Shown piece after piece: positions 52,836 through 61,028 of a DNA stretch of 64,000 nt (its first letter is position 1; the number at the start of each line of letters is the position of its first letter). The stretch is from Desulfitobacterium dichloroeliminans LMG P-21439. GTDB taxonomy: Bacteria > Bacillota > Desulfitobacteriia > Desulfitobacteriales > Desulfitobacteriaceae. The stretch lies in assembly GCF_000243135.2 (NCBI RefSeq), contig NC_019903.1, positions 1,712,001-1,776,000 of the forward strand, in the 5' to 3' direction. The notes below the pieces were generated by a model. The model saw nothing but the letters and a program-made list of their open reading frames with translations. It had not been told where the DNA came from and made no database searches. Both the position numbers and the translations under genes were made by a program.

Positions 52836-53383
52836 CAGCTGGTAAAATATGTGATATAATTAGAAGCAAAAAAGGCACGTCCTTCCCGCTTATCGTAGCG
52901 GTGACCCTGGCCCTTGTGATTGTCTTTTGCGGCATATCCGAATACATTCGGCTGATGATCATCGCCCAAGGTGTTCGGGATGCCGTGCAGTCCGCTGTGA
53001 TTTCGACAGTAAACGACAGCTATGACGATGTGTATCACGGTGTTCGGGAAGGATATAGCGGAGCCTATCAGCCCTCCACGGATGACTTTGAGGAAAGCCT
53101 GGATTACGGCGATATGTATGGCAGACTGGATCAACTGCTGGGACTCCGGCAGGAAAACGGATACCATGTGAAATATGCCGGAAACGCTGTAGAGTTTCGC
53201 TTGTCGGGACTTTCCGTTTCCCTCAAAAATATGCCATTAGCACCAGCGAATCCTGATAATTCCAAGGGGTTTCTAGCGGATGCGACTATACGATTAGAGG
53301 TTCCTGTATCCTTTGGTGGCAAAAGCCTGCCTCCTATGACGATTAACCTCAAGGTGCAGGCAAAATATATGCCGCTATTTTAA
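52832..53383 (+). CDS. TadE/TadG-like minor pilin
   Basis: 183 residues, start overlapping the previous stop (ATGA). RSKKGTSFPLIVAVTLALVIVFCGISEYIRL is a TadE-type N-terminal helix; the rest is a beta-rich exposed domain. Last gene of the assembly operon. Confidence 0.78.
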   Translation: MTAGKICDIIRSKKGTSFPLIVAVTLALVIVFCGISEYIRLMIIAQGVRDAVQSAVISTVNDSYDDVYHGVREGYSGAYQPSTDDFEESLDYGDMYGRLDQLLGLRQENGYHVKYAGNAVEFRLSGLSVSLKNMPLAPANPDNSKGFLADATIRLEVPVSFGGKSLPPMTINLKVQAKYMPLF

Positions 53384-53477
53384 CGAAATTAAAATAATCG
53401 TAGACTTATGGAAAATTTTGTAGTATGGTGTGGTTGAAAAGACCAAACCAGCAACCTTTGAAAAGGGGGTAAAACCA

Positions 53478-54035
53478 ATGAAGATTACTGACAGAACAAA
53501 GAAATGGCTTACCATCGCCGGGCTCGGCGTGGTATGTGTAGTCCTTGTTATAGTTATAGCCTCGCAGTTTAAAACGGAGGAACCCAAAGAAGTGTCCGTT
53601 CAGCCTTCATCAACAGCAGTGGATACGGTCACTCCCAGCACTCCTTCCACAGGTCCAACCAATACACAGGAGGTAAACGCTCAGCCAATTGATTCGACTG
53701 TGACTTCTGCAACCTCAACAGACACCGGTGATTCCACCGGCACCGATCAGAGCATTCAGGCAGAAGTTACAAAGCCTCCGGAACCATCGCAGGAAGTAAA
53801 GACCGATCCGTCCAAAACTCCCGATGGCCAAAAGGTGGACGCAGTGACTCCGGTGGAACATAGCAATGTGCCAACTCCAGCTCCGGAAACGTCTACGCCA
53901 AAGGCAGGAGATAAAAATGATAAAGGGCAGATATGGTTTCCTGGCTTTGGATGGGTCGATGATGAAGGAGCAAATACCGGAACAGTAGTGGATGGTGAGG
54001 GTGATATAAATAAACCGGTTGGAAACATGGATTGA
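53478..54035 (+). CDS. Membrane-anchored Ser/Thr/Pro-rich element protein
   Basis: 185 residues from ATG 53478 after AAAAGGGGGT. One N-terminal membrane anchor (WLTIAGLGVVCVVLVIVIA) and a long low-complexity extracellular stalk, ending in a short conserved tail GQIWFPGFGWVDDEG. Such proteins occur beside conjugation genes in clostridial elements. Probably a surface stalk or wall-spanning component. Confidence 0.72.
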   Translation: MKITDRTKKWLTIAGLGVVCVVLVIVIASQFKTEEPKEVSVQPSSTAVDTVTPSTPSTGPTNTQEVNAQPIDSTVTSATSTDTGDSTGTDQSIQAEVTKPPEPSQEVKTDPSKTPDGQKVDAVTPVEHSNVPTPAPETSTPKAGDKNDKGQIWFPGFGWVDDEGANTGTVVDGEGDINKPVGNMD

Positions 54036-54060
54036 TTTATTACAAACTTTATATAGAGCA

Positions 54061-54095
54061 AGAAGCACCGTAAAAAACGGTGCTTCTTGCTTTTT
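54061..54095 (+). terminator. Strong terminator after the pilus cluster
   Basis: AGAAGCACCGT (54061-54071) and ACGGTGCTTCT (54077-54087) form a perfect 11-bp stem; TGCTTTTT follows. Confidence 0.9.
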
Positions 54096-54108
54096 AAGGA
54101 GGTAGCCT

Positions 54109-55803
54109 ATGAAACAGCGTCTCAGTGTTTTTCTTATACTGGTGCTGCTTTTTTCTTTCTTTCTTCCCGTTACAGCTGATGCCGAGGGCGACGGAAATAT
54201 CGACCACGGTGGTGGTGGAATGGGGAGCGGCAACGGCGAAAATTACTGGAATCCCGGAGATGAAGGGGTCAGAATCACTGTTGTTCGTGCAAGTGACCGG
54301 GCTGTCGTTACCACGCCAATAGATTTTACAGATAAGGCTCCTTCCAGTACAACAGCTCATTTCGGAAAAATCAGCAAGCTACAATACAACAGTGGAACAT
54401 CACTTACTCCGCATATGAATGGTTATACTTACAACACCCCAGGCATAGCCATGCCACACATTATAAGCTCCGGTAGCGGACAAGCAGATATTGATGAAAT
54501 TAAGAGATATTTCTGTTCTGAATACACTTTAATGCGTATATCCGATGTTACTGGTATGGATTATGGAGTGCTCATAAACGGTCAATATAAAATTCTTTTG
54601 GAACCCATCGCCTATATGACATTTCAGGGAGTCAAAATGGCCATGACCGCCACCGAGGCCGCGCTTTTTGACCAACAACTGAATGGCGGTCTGCGGAGCA
54701 AGATGGTTTCGCTTAGCCATAAAAACCTACCATTGGCAATGTTTCTTGAAACCCCGGATCTTGGTTATCCGGCATGGGACGGATCTACGACCACCGCTGC
54801 ATCAAACACCGATATTATTTCTTCCCTTGGACTTGGTATTGTGCGCTTCAATGAAGCAGAGCCGGAGCCTCCGGAGGTCACCACTTACGACTATGAGTAC
54901 CGGATCAATACAGAGGTCATCACCTCGGTGACTGTGAGAGGCGGTCAGGCAGATCCTTATCATCCCGTCACGGTGAGATTTACAATCGGCGGTCAGACAT
55001 ATACCGTAAGCGGTGTGTATTATCCAGAGGACGACAGCCAGCTGGTGTGGGTCCGCTGGACAACTCCGCCCACTCCACAGACCATGAATATTCATGTATC
55101 GGTATCGGGCGGCGGATCAGCGAGTCAAGGAACCATCACTGCAAAGATCGTGGACCTTTCCGGAAACGATCCACCCAATCCGGTGGCTGATGATCGCAAC
55201 AATTCCTACTCCAGTACCTCCGTACCCAATAAGCCGCAGAAAACCTCGTCCTCCTGGGGCGTGTGGCATCCAAGGTGGCATGCCTATTGGGTATGGCATG
55301 GAACTGAAGAAGATGGATACTGGTGTGACCATGGCTGGTGGGAATTCGACTGGTACGCTTACAATGCAAGCCTTTCATCTTCCATGAGCGTCGTTCCTGA
55401 TGCAAAAGCTCCAACAGCATCTGAAAAATTGATGAAAAGCGGTTATGGAATTAATCAAACAGTCACTGTAAATGTCAGTACAAACCAATCTTCGGCGGTA
55501 ACCGAAGCGCAGAACGCGGTAACCTATTTCCCTGAATACCAGTATAAAACGTATTGGCGGCTGCTGGAAAGAACAAGCCGGGGGTACAGTTCTAAATTTG
55601 AGTTCGCGTCCAATAAATACTCGACTTACAAACGCCGGACGCATTTCACCCCTATATGGATGCCGGATGGAAATTACACACCGTATACCTGGCTCGCCGA
55701 CTGCTGGACGCCCGCAGGAATGCTCAGTATTAACCTCACCGACTCGGTGACTATCCGGGGAAGCCTTTGGGATGACTGGTACATCGCACCGGTAAAGCCA
55801 TAA
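54109..55803 (+). CDS. Exported Trp-rich surface protein of the conjugative element
   Basis: 564 residues with AAGGAGG before the ATG. A cleavable signal peptide (cut probably after VTADA), a Gly-rich linker, a central beta-rich region and a Trp-rich segment (WGVWHPRWHAYWVWHGTEEDGYWC) near residue 385, ending YIAPVKP. Proteins with this ending recur in clostridial conjugative elements. Presumed mating-surface or pilus-associated component; a relic of a second copy's C-terminus lies at 56842. Confidence 0.75.
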   Translation: MKQRLSVFLILVLLFSFFLPVTADAEGDGNIDHGGGGMGSGNGENYWNPGDEGVRITVVRASDRAVVTTPIDFTDKAPSSTTAHFGKISKLQYNSGTSLTPHMNGYTYNTPGIAMPHIISSGSGQADIDEIKRYFCSEYTLMRISDVTGMDYGVLINGQYKILLEPIAYMTFQGVKMAMTATEAALFDQQLNGGLRSKMVSLSHKNLPLAMFLETPDLGYPAWDGSTTTAASNTDIISSLGLGIVRFNEAEPEPPEVTTYDYEYRINTEVITSVTVRGGQADPYHPVTVRFTIGGQTYTVSGVYYPEDDSQLVWVRWTTPPTPQTMNIHVSVSGGGSASQGTITAKIVDLSGNDPPNPVADDRNNSYSSTSVPNKPQKTSSSWGVWHPRWHAYWVWHGTEEDGYWCDHGWWEFDWYAYNASLSSSMSVVPDAKAPTASEKLMKSGYGINQTVTVNVSTNQSSAVTEAQNAVTYFPEYQYKTYWRLLERTSRGYSSKFEFASNKYSTYKRRTHFTPIWMPDGNYTPYTWLADCWTPAGMLSINLTDSVTIRGSLWDDWYIAPVKP

Positions 55804-55821
55804 GCAAAGAATCATTAAAAT

Positions 55822-55865
55822 AAAGAGCTGTTCTTTGAAGATTTCGAAGAGCAGCTCTTTATAAT
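55822..55865. terminator. Bidirectional terminator
   Basis: AAAGAGCTG (55822-55830) to CAGCTCTTT (55852-55860), with the interior also pairing along almost its whole length to give an ~18-bp stem. It ends the surface protein gene and the converging 55880 gene. Confidence 0.85.
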
Positions 55866-55879
55866 TTTTCCGGTGCTTT

Positions 55880-56560
55880 TTACTCCCCCTCAGATATCAG
55901 AGAAGGCTCATCTAGTAATAGTTGAAAAATCTGCTTGGAGCTTTCCCTGTCCCGATATGTGAGCGAGTACAGAAGATCGTTGGTAATCCCCTGAAGGAAA
56001 GCCGCCATTGCAGTAACAATCAGAAACCGCTGGCGGAACAGCAGGTTCAGGTTCTTCATTGCTTCCTCATCTCCAAGCACTTCAACAATTCGGTCATATA
56101 GCTTACGAAAATCACTGACATCTAAGACATCATGTGCATTCGACTCAATCCGCTCGTAATACTCCTCGCTCATGCTACCAAGACAGCGTTCAAAAAGAAC
56201 GGAGCAATATATAGAAACCTTGGTGGCACGTTCCTGAGATCTCAACGGATGTGCTTCGATGTACGCTTTGACTTCATTGTAAAATGGGTGGTCTGTGTTT
56301 TTGGAATCGCCACTGAGTATTCCGGAGCATAGGCCATTTAGGATTCCCCCAGTCTCAAAACCTTCCGATGCCGCCTCATAAGCCATTATCTCGTTCGACG
56401 TCTCAAAAAGATAGGATAGATACTTGTCCAGCAGATATCCCTGTTTACCTAAATTTGTCCGAATCTCGGCTGCCTGTTTGATGAATTCAATAAACAAATT
56501 TTTTAGATGTTTCACCGAGGCATCTCCAAGAAAACCGGACTCGTTTTCAAAAATGTTCAT
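55880..56560 (-). CDS. Hypothetical helical protein, 226 residues, opposite strand
   Basis: Starts at ATG 56560 with GGGAGA before it on the minus strand. All-helical; HPLRSQERATKVSIYCSVLFERCLG and FRQRFLIVTAMAAFLQGITND suggest a TetR-C-like or toxin-partner fold, but no HTH is seen. It interrupts the rightward gene order of the element and is flanked by a 15-bp direct repeat (55789-55803 and 56896-56910). Confidence 0.65.
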   Translation of the reverse strand: MNIFENESGFLGDASVKHLKNLFIEFIKQAAEIRTNLGKQGYLLDKYLSYLFETSNEIMAYEAASEGFETGGILNGLCSGILSGDSKNTDHPFYNEVKAYIEAHPLRSQERATKVSIYCSVLFERCLGSMSEEYYERIESNAHDVLDVSDFRKLYDRIVEVLGDEEAMKNLNLLFRQRFLIVTAMAAFLQGITNDLLYSLTYRDRESSKQIFQLLLDEPSLISEGE

Positions 56561-56701
56561 GTTTTCTCCCGACCTTTCTTATTTAGTCGGGAGGTTCCCC
56601 AATAGGCAAAAAAGCGTACACTAAGGCGGGCGGCTCAGCCGCCATGACCCCTTGCATACGCCTAAACTTATTGTAAAACACCATGAAAAATGGTAATATG
56701 G

Positions 56702-56798
56702 AAGCGTCATAGTGCCGTTTACGGTTGCGCGGGGTGGTTCGTTCACCTTTCGCAGGGCTGGTGTGTCGCAAGCGCACCAGTCTGCTATGACGTTTTTT
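56702..56798 (+). ncRNA. Candidate structured RNA with multi-branch fold
   Basis: AAGCGTCATAG (56702-56712) pairs with CTATGACGTTT (56785-56795) as an 11-bp closing stem, followed by more T. Inside are three stems: CCG/CGG (56715-56724), TGCG..GGTG/CACC..CGCA (56726-56754), and CTGGTG/CACCAG (56758-56780). A separate GGCGG/CCGCC hairpin lies at 56629-56643. The layout is cloverleaf-like but not a tRNA. I do not recognise the class. The strand is chosen from the T-run. Confidence 0.5.
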
Positions 56799-56841
56799 AG
56801 TTCGGGGAAACCCCCGTGGTAATAGTAACGCTCTGAAAGGA

Positions 56842-56910
56842 AAATATGTCAAGAGAGTACTTAGATATTACACTCCTATCTGGATGCCGGTCGTGCCGGT
56901 AAAGCCATAA
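56842..56910 (+). pseudogene. C-terminal relic of a second surface-protein copy
   Basis: The frame reads KYVKRVLRYYTPIWMPVVPVKP and a stop. It mirrors the end of the 54109 protein (KRRTHFTPIWMP ... APVKP), with the ~45 residues between WMP and PVKP deleted. No start or upstream body is present. Confidence 0.65.
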
Positions 56911-56929
56911 ATACAGAAAAAAGAAACGA

Positions 56930-56962
56930 GACCGCAAGGCTAAAAAGCTTTGTGGTCTTTTT
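56930..56962 (+). terminator. Terminator before the transfer module
   Basis: GACCGCAAGGC (56930-56940), TAAAAA, GCTTTGTGGTC (56947-56957), G-U pairs included, then TTTTTC. Confidence 0.82.
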
Positions 56963-56997
56963 CTTTGCAAAAATCAATATTGAAAGGTGGTAATTTT

Positions 56998-57336
56998 ATG
57001 AAAATTAATCGAATCCTGCCTGTTCTCCTCATGGCTCTGCTGCTGGGCTGCGTGCTCTGTACAACTGCCTATGCTGCGCCCAATGGCGACGTGGCCGGAG
57101 CAATTGAAAACACTTGGAACGACGCCTCCGGGCAGATCAAGACCGTGGTGAACAAGGTGGTATTCCCAGCAATCGACCTGATCCTCGCCGTATTTTTCTT
57201 TGCCAAGCTCGGCACAGCCTACTTCGACTACCGAAAGCACGGGCAGTTCGAATGGGCGGCGCCGGCGATTCTGTTCGCTTGCCTGGTATTCACCCTGACC
57301 GCGCCGCTATACATCTGGCAGATCCTTGGAATGTAG
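56998..57336 (+). CDS. DUF3852 conjugation protein
   Basis: 112 residues from ATG 56998 after GAAAGGTGG. Cleavable signal (ending AYAA), then two membrane spans (VFPAIDLILAVFFFAKLGTAYFDYRKHG; APAILFACLVFTLTAPLYIW). DUF3852 proteins sit at the start of the transfer genes of Tn1549/CTn-type elements and resemble VirB2-like channel components. Confidence 0.82.
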   Translation: MKINRILPVLLMALLLGCVLCTTAYAAPNGDVAGAIENTWNDASGQIKTVVNKVVFPAIDLILAVFFFAKLGTAYFDYRKHGQFEWAAPAILFACLVFTLTAPLYIWQILGM

Positions 57337-57348
57337 GAGGTGCGAAAT

Positions 57349-57801
57349 ATGAATTACTTTGAACAGGAGCTTCGCAAGCTGTTCGGAAACGACCCGGCTA
57401 TCTCTGATAAAAGGTTTATCGGCAGAGCTTTCTTCGGAAAGCTCTCCGACAGCCTCCGCGTGAGAGTCGAATTCGTCACGATGGGCACGGCGGATCATTA
57501 CGAGGCGATCAAGGCAACCGTCATCAACCGAACCGACGGGCCAGTGGACGCTGTCACGCTGCGCTTTTCCGACCTGCTCGGCAAGAAAACGGTCAGCAAT
57601 CCGAACTTCAGGGAAGGCGTCACCCCATATATATGGAGGTATGGGGACAGAAGCGAATGGTATGTTTATCAACCGACAAAAGCGGACTATGATCAGATAT
57701 CCGAGGTTATCAACGATTACCTTGACGTATACCGTGAACCGAAGCTGGAGATGGAGGAGTCCGGTCAGTGCGAAAACGGCCTAACAATGCGCGGCATGTA
57801 A
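57349..57801 (+). CDS. Conjugative-element soluble protein
   Basis: 150 residues from ATG 57349, 8 bases after GGAGG. A mixed alpha/beta protein (RVEFVTMGTADHYEAIKATVINRTDGPVDAVTLRFSDLLG) often found between DUF3852 and the VirB6-like gene in these elements. Function unknown. Confidence 0.72.
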   Translation: MNYFEQELRKLFGNDPAISDKRFIGRAFFGKLSDSLRVRVEFVTMGTADHYEAIKATVINRTDGPVDAVTLRFSDLLGKKTVSNPNFREGVTPYIWRYGDRSEWYVYQPTKADYDQISEVINDYLDVYREPKLEMEESGQCENGLTMRGM

Positions 57802-57812
57802 GCAAATTTTTT

Positions 57813-57849
57813 CGGGAGCTTGTGAAATGACAGGCTCCCGTATTTTTTT
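57813..57849 (+). terminator. Terminator-like hairpin
   Basis: CGGGAGC (57813-57819) and GCTCCCG (57834-57840), then TATTTTTTT. It may attenuate transcription into the transfer genes. Confidence 0.8.
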
Positions 57850-57871
57850 ATCCGAAAGGAGGTGACGTCCC

Positions 57872-58777
57872 GTGTTCATATGGGATTTTGTCGCTGACAC
57901 CGTCCTCGGCCAGATCGTTGATTGGATCTACGGCCAGATCATCGGCTTCCTCGGTAACTTTTTCTCGGCTATGGGAAATATGGGCGCCGACCTGTTTGAT
58001 ATGACCTGGGTGCAGTCCATCGTCCTGTTCTTTGTTTATCTGGCTTGGGCGCTCTACGGGACAGGGCTGGTGGTCTCGGCCTTTGAGTGCGGCATCGAGT
58101 ACCAGTCCGGCAGGGGCAGCATCAAGGATACCGCCATAAACGCAATCAAAGGCTTTATGGCTGTCAGCCTGTTCTCCGTTGTGCCAGTGGAGCTATACAA
58201 ATTATCCATCTCCCTGCAGAGCAGCCTCACGGCGGGAATCACCGGCCTGGGAACGGGTATCGATACCGTCGCCGCAAATATCATTGGACAGCTGAGTGCC
58301 GCGGGAAGTCTTGAAAACGCGGGAAATGCCGGAGTGTTCGGCGGCATGGGAGCGATCACTAATCCCCTTATGCTGATCTTCATTCTCATCCTCATGGGCT
58401 ACGCGGTGATCAAGGTCTTTTTCGCAAACTTAAAGCGCGGCGGCATTCTGCTCATCCAGATCGCCGTAGGCAGCCTGTATATGTTCTCTGTTCCGCGCGG
58501 ATACCTTGACGGGTTTGTCAGCTGGTGCAAGCAGATCGTCGGCCTGTGCCTGACAGCTTTCCTGCAGTCCACCATCCTCATCGCGGGGCTCATGGTGCTT
58601 AAGGATCACGCCCTGCTAGGGCTTGGTCTGATGCTGTCTGCCGGAGAAGTTCCCCGTATCGCGGGAGCCTTTGGGCTGGACACCAGCACCAAAGCCAACC
58701 TCATGAGCGCGGTCTACACGGCTCAGACCGCGGTAAACATGACGAGAACCGTGGTAAAGGCGGTGGCCGCGAAATGA
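57872..58777 (+). CDS. TrbL/VirB6-like conjugal transfer membrane protein
   Basis: 301 residues from GTG 57872 after AAAGGAGGTGA. Six or more membrane spans (FVYLAWALYGTGLVVSAFECG; NPLMLIFILILMGYAVIKVFFANLKRGGILLIQIAVG; CLTAFLQSTILIAGLMVL), as in VirB6/TrbL channel proteins. Overlaps the next gene by 4 bases. Confidence 0.85.
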   Translation: MFIWDFVADTVLGQIVDWIYGQIIGFLGNFFSAMGNMGADLFDMTWVQSIVLFFVYLAWALYGTGLVVSAFECGIEYQSGRGSIKDTAINAIKGFMAVSLFSVVPVELYKLSISLQSSLTAGITGLGTGIDTVAANIIGQLSAAGSLENAGNAGVFGGMGAITNPLMLIFILILMGYAVIKVFFANLKRGGILLIQIAVGSLYMFSVPRGYLDGFVSWCKQIVGLCLTAFLQSTILIAGLMVLKDHALLGLGLMLSAGEVPRIAGAFGLDTSTKANLMSAVYTAQTAVNMTRTVVKAVAAK

Positions 58778-59178
58778 AACAGGTATATATCTGTTCCCCT
58801 TATGCCGGGGACATAGAAAGCAATGTCCGGTTCGCCAAAGCCGCCTGCCGTTATGCCGCGGAGCAGGGCTGCGCTCCTGTCGCCGTCCACCTGATGTACC
58901 CGCAGATACTAGATGATGCCGTACCCGCCCAACGGGAAACAGGCGTCCGTATGGGGCTGCGGGTGCTGGCCTCCAGCGACGAGCTGTGGATATGCGGATC
59001 GCGTAACAGCCACGGCATGAGCTGTGAAATCGCGGAAGCCGAGCGGCTTGGCATACCCATCAGAAACATATCAGCAGAGCTAATACAAGGAGGATGTCAC
59101 ATGAAGTCATACGATTCTATAGAAAGAGCATTCATGCCGGAGGAAGCGCCTTCTCCCGGCATGAAGCTGATATTATAA
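58774..59178 (+). CDS. DUF4406 nucleotide-sugar-hydrolase-like protein
   Basis: 134 residues, start overlapping the previous stop. YICSPYAGDIESNVRFAK and SSDELWICG fit the DUF4406/DUF7768 family, related in fold to nucleoside 2-deoxyribosyltransferases. A second AAGGAGG at 59087-59093 with ATG 59101 in the same frame suggests that the last 25 residues may also be made separately, or that a small gene has fused. It overlaps the methylase frame. Confidence 0.75.
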   Translation: MKQVYICSPYAGDIESNVRFAKAACRYAAEQGCAPVAVHLMYPQILDDAVPAQRETGVRMGLRVLASSDELWICGSRNSHGMSCEIAEAERLGIPIRNISAELIQGGCHMKSYDSIERAFMPEEAPSPGMKLIL

Positions 59179-61028
59179 CCATATCGCTGTTCCTCGGAAG
59201 CCTGTTTGACGGGATCGGCGGATTTCCGCTGGCAGGCGTCCGGCAGGGGTTGGCCCCTGTGTGGGCCAGTGAGATTGAGCCGTTCCCCATTGGGGTAACG
59301 AAAATACGGTTTCCGGATATGCTCCCTGTAGGCGACATTACAAAATTAAAAGGTTCGGAGCTTGCCCCAGTGGACGTGGTCTGCGGGGGCTCGCCGTGTC
59401 AGGATTTATCGGTCGCGGGAAAACGCGCCGGACTTCAGGGTGAGCGCTCCGGCCTGTTCATGGAGCAGATTCGTGTCATAAAGGAGTTGAGAGAGCATGA
59501 CGCAAGAGCAAAACGAACAGCTGACCCTGTTCGACTTAGACCCAGATATATGGTCTGGGAGAACGTCCCCGGAGCTTTCTCCTCCGCAGACGGAGAGGAC
59601 TTCCGCGCGGTGCTGGAGGAAATCTGCAGAATTGCTGACGGCAACGCATCTGTACCTCGACCTCCGGGAGGGGTATGGAAGCCTGCTGGGGCCATATTGG
59701 GAGATCAATTCTCACTTGCTTGGAGGGTATACGACGCTCAATACTGGTCCGTCCCACAAAGGCGCAAAAGAATCTATCTTGTCGCAGATTTTGGAGGATA
59801 CACCGCACCCAAAATACTATTTGAGCAAGACCGCATGTTTGGGGATTCTGCGCCGGGCGAAGAAACGAGGCAAGGAGCTGCCACCTGTTCTGAAGCAGGC
59901 GCTGGAGATCCAGGCGGGAGTCCGGCTGACAGAATAACGGATACCGGTCCTATCGCATTCGCCTGCAATCAGCGGGATGAGGTACGGGATCTGCATGCTG
60001 TGTCCGGTGCAATCCAAGCCCAGCCGGGCATGAAGCAGCAGACCTTTATCGCCGCCGGCTTCTCGGCAGGTCAGGGAGAAAAGGCCGGAGGAATCGGTTA
60101 TCAGGAGGAATGCTCTCCGACCCTGAAGGCGTCGGAGAGCGGCTCCAATATGGTGCCAAGCATTCTGTGCCTGAACGATCAGGGCGGCGACCGTATGGAC
60201 GTGACGGAAAATATAACGGCGACACTTCGTGCCCAGATGGACGGTCACCCTCCGCTAGTGCTGGGCAGCCAGCAAGGCGGCGCTGAAATCTGTGTAAATT
60301 TGTGTCCGACTATTACATCGGCGGCGGGAACCAGCGGAAACAACCAGCCGGTCTTGTATGAAAATCACGGCATCGATTCCAGATATACCGGTCCCCATGC
60401 GGTGGCTCCGACCATGTCCGCCCGTTACGGTACAGGCGGCAACAATGTGCCTCTCATTTCACAGGAAGCTGAAACCTATTGCATTGCCGGAAACATTATC
60501 GACCGCCAGGATCACAATGGCGGCAACGGCATGGGCTTCCAGGCGGATATCAGCTACACGCTGAACACTGCGGACCGGCATTGTGTTTTCTCCCAGCAGC
60601 GGAGTGATGAATATGTGTCCAACGATGTGGTCAGTACTCAGAGCGCCCGGCAGTATAAGGACTCGACCGACCTTGTGTACAAAATGGACGTTGCCGGGCT
60701 TGACTGCCGAAATGGTACTGAAAATGGTGACTTAAGCGGAACGCTCCAGTCCAAGACAGACGGAGGATACTCCCTGAACAATGTGCATCCGGTCCGCATC
60801 GGCAAGCTCATACGGCGGCTGACACCTCTGGAATGCGAAAGGCTCCAGGGCTTTCCCGATTACTGGACGGATATCCCCGGTGCCTCGGACAGCGCGAGAT
60901 ATAAAGCCCTCGGCAACAGTGTGGCGATTCCCTGTGTGGAGCATGTGCTCCGGGGAATCGCTTATTTTTTGCGAAAATTTCATGAAGAACAGGAGGAATC
61001 CGAATGTACATCTACCCCGACAACCTGA
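59094..61028 (+). CDS. C5-cytosine DNA methyltransferase of the element
   Basis: Up to 644 residues; the start is uncertain because the frame runs back into the previous gene and the first motif (SLFDGIGGFP) begins near 59202. Motif IV is GGSPCQDLS with the catalytic Cys, motif VI ENVPGA, motif VIII QRRKRIYLV, then a ~300-residue insertion with repeated SPTLKA/ATLRAQ-like segments, and motif IX-X RRLTPLECERLQGFPDYW and GNSVAIPC. Probably an orphan methylase that protects the element from restriction. The region 59497-59937 also codes in another frame. Confidence 0.9.
   Translation: MSHEVIRFYRKSIHAGGSAFSRHEADIITISLFLGSLFDGIGGFPLAGVRQGLAPVWASEIEPFPIGVTKIRFPDMLPVGDITKLKGSELAPVDVVCGGSPCQDLSVAGKRAGLQGERSGLFMEQIRVIKELREHDARAKRTADPVRLRPRYMVWENVPGAFSSADGEDFRAVLEEICRIADGNASVPRPPGGVWKPAGAILGDQFSLAWRVYDAQYWSVPQRRKRIYLVADFGGYTAPKILFEQDRMFGDSAPGEETRQGAATCSEAGAGDPGGSPADRITDTGPIAFACNQRDEVRDLHAVSGAIQAQPGMKQQTFIAAGFSAGQGEKAGGIGYQEECSPTLKASESGSNMVPSILCLNDQGGDRMDVTENITATLRAQMDGHPPLVLGSQQGGAEICVNLCPTITSAAGTSGNNQPVLYENHGIDSRYTGPHAVAPTMSARYGTGGNNVPLISQEAETYCIAGNIIDRQDHNGGNGMGFQADISYTLNTADRHCVFSQQRSDEYVSNDVVSTQSARQYKDSTDLVYKMDVAGLDCRNGTENGDLSGTLQSKTDGGYSLNNVHPVRIGKLIRRLTPLECERLQGFPDYWTDIPGASDSARYKALGNSVAIPCVEHVLRGIAYFLRKFHEEQEESECTSTPTT
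59497..59937 (+). CDS. Out-of-frame gene nested in the C5 methylase
   Basis: 146 residues in the +1 frame relative to the methylase, with AAGGAG at 59481-59486, 10 bases before the ATG. The product is not random: it begins MTQEQNEQLTLFDLD with QLTLF, a canonical beta-clamp-binding motif, and has conserved-looking segments YLDLREGYGSLLGPYWE and YYLSKTACLGILRRAKKRGKELPPVLKQALE. From memory, similar proteins accompany phage and element C5 methylases; their function is unknown. Both frames code here, since methylase motifs VI and VIII fall in the overlap. Confidence 0.72.
   Translation: MTQEQNEQLTLFDLDPDIWSGRTSPELSPPQTERTSARCWRKSAELLTATHLYLDLREGYGSLLGPYWEINSHLLGGYTTLNTGPSHKGAKESILSQILEDTPHPKYYLSKTACLGILRRAKKRGKELPPVLKQALEIQAGVRLTE

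Noticed and set aside
56583-56852. Minus-strand open frame of 89 codons over the structured-RNA region
   Set aside because: Very basic and low-complexity product with no ribosome site; stems of the RNA explain the open frame better.
59101-59178. Independent 25-codon gene inside the end of the DUF4406 gene
   Set aside because: It has a good AAGGAGG and ATG, but it is in frame with the longer gene; noted there instead of as a separate gene.
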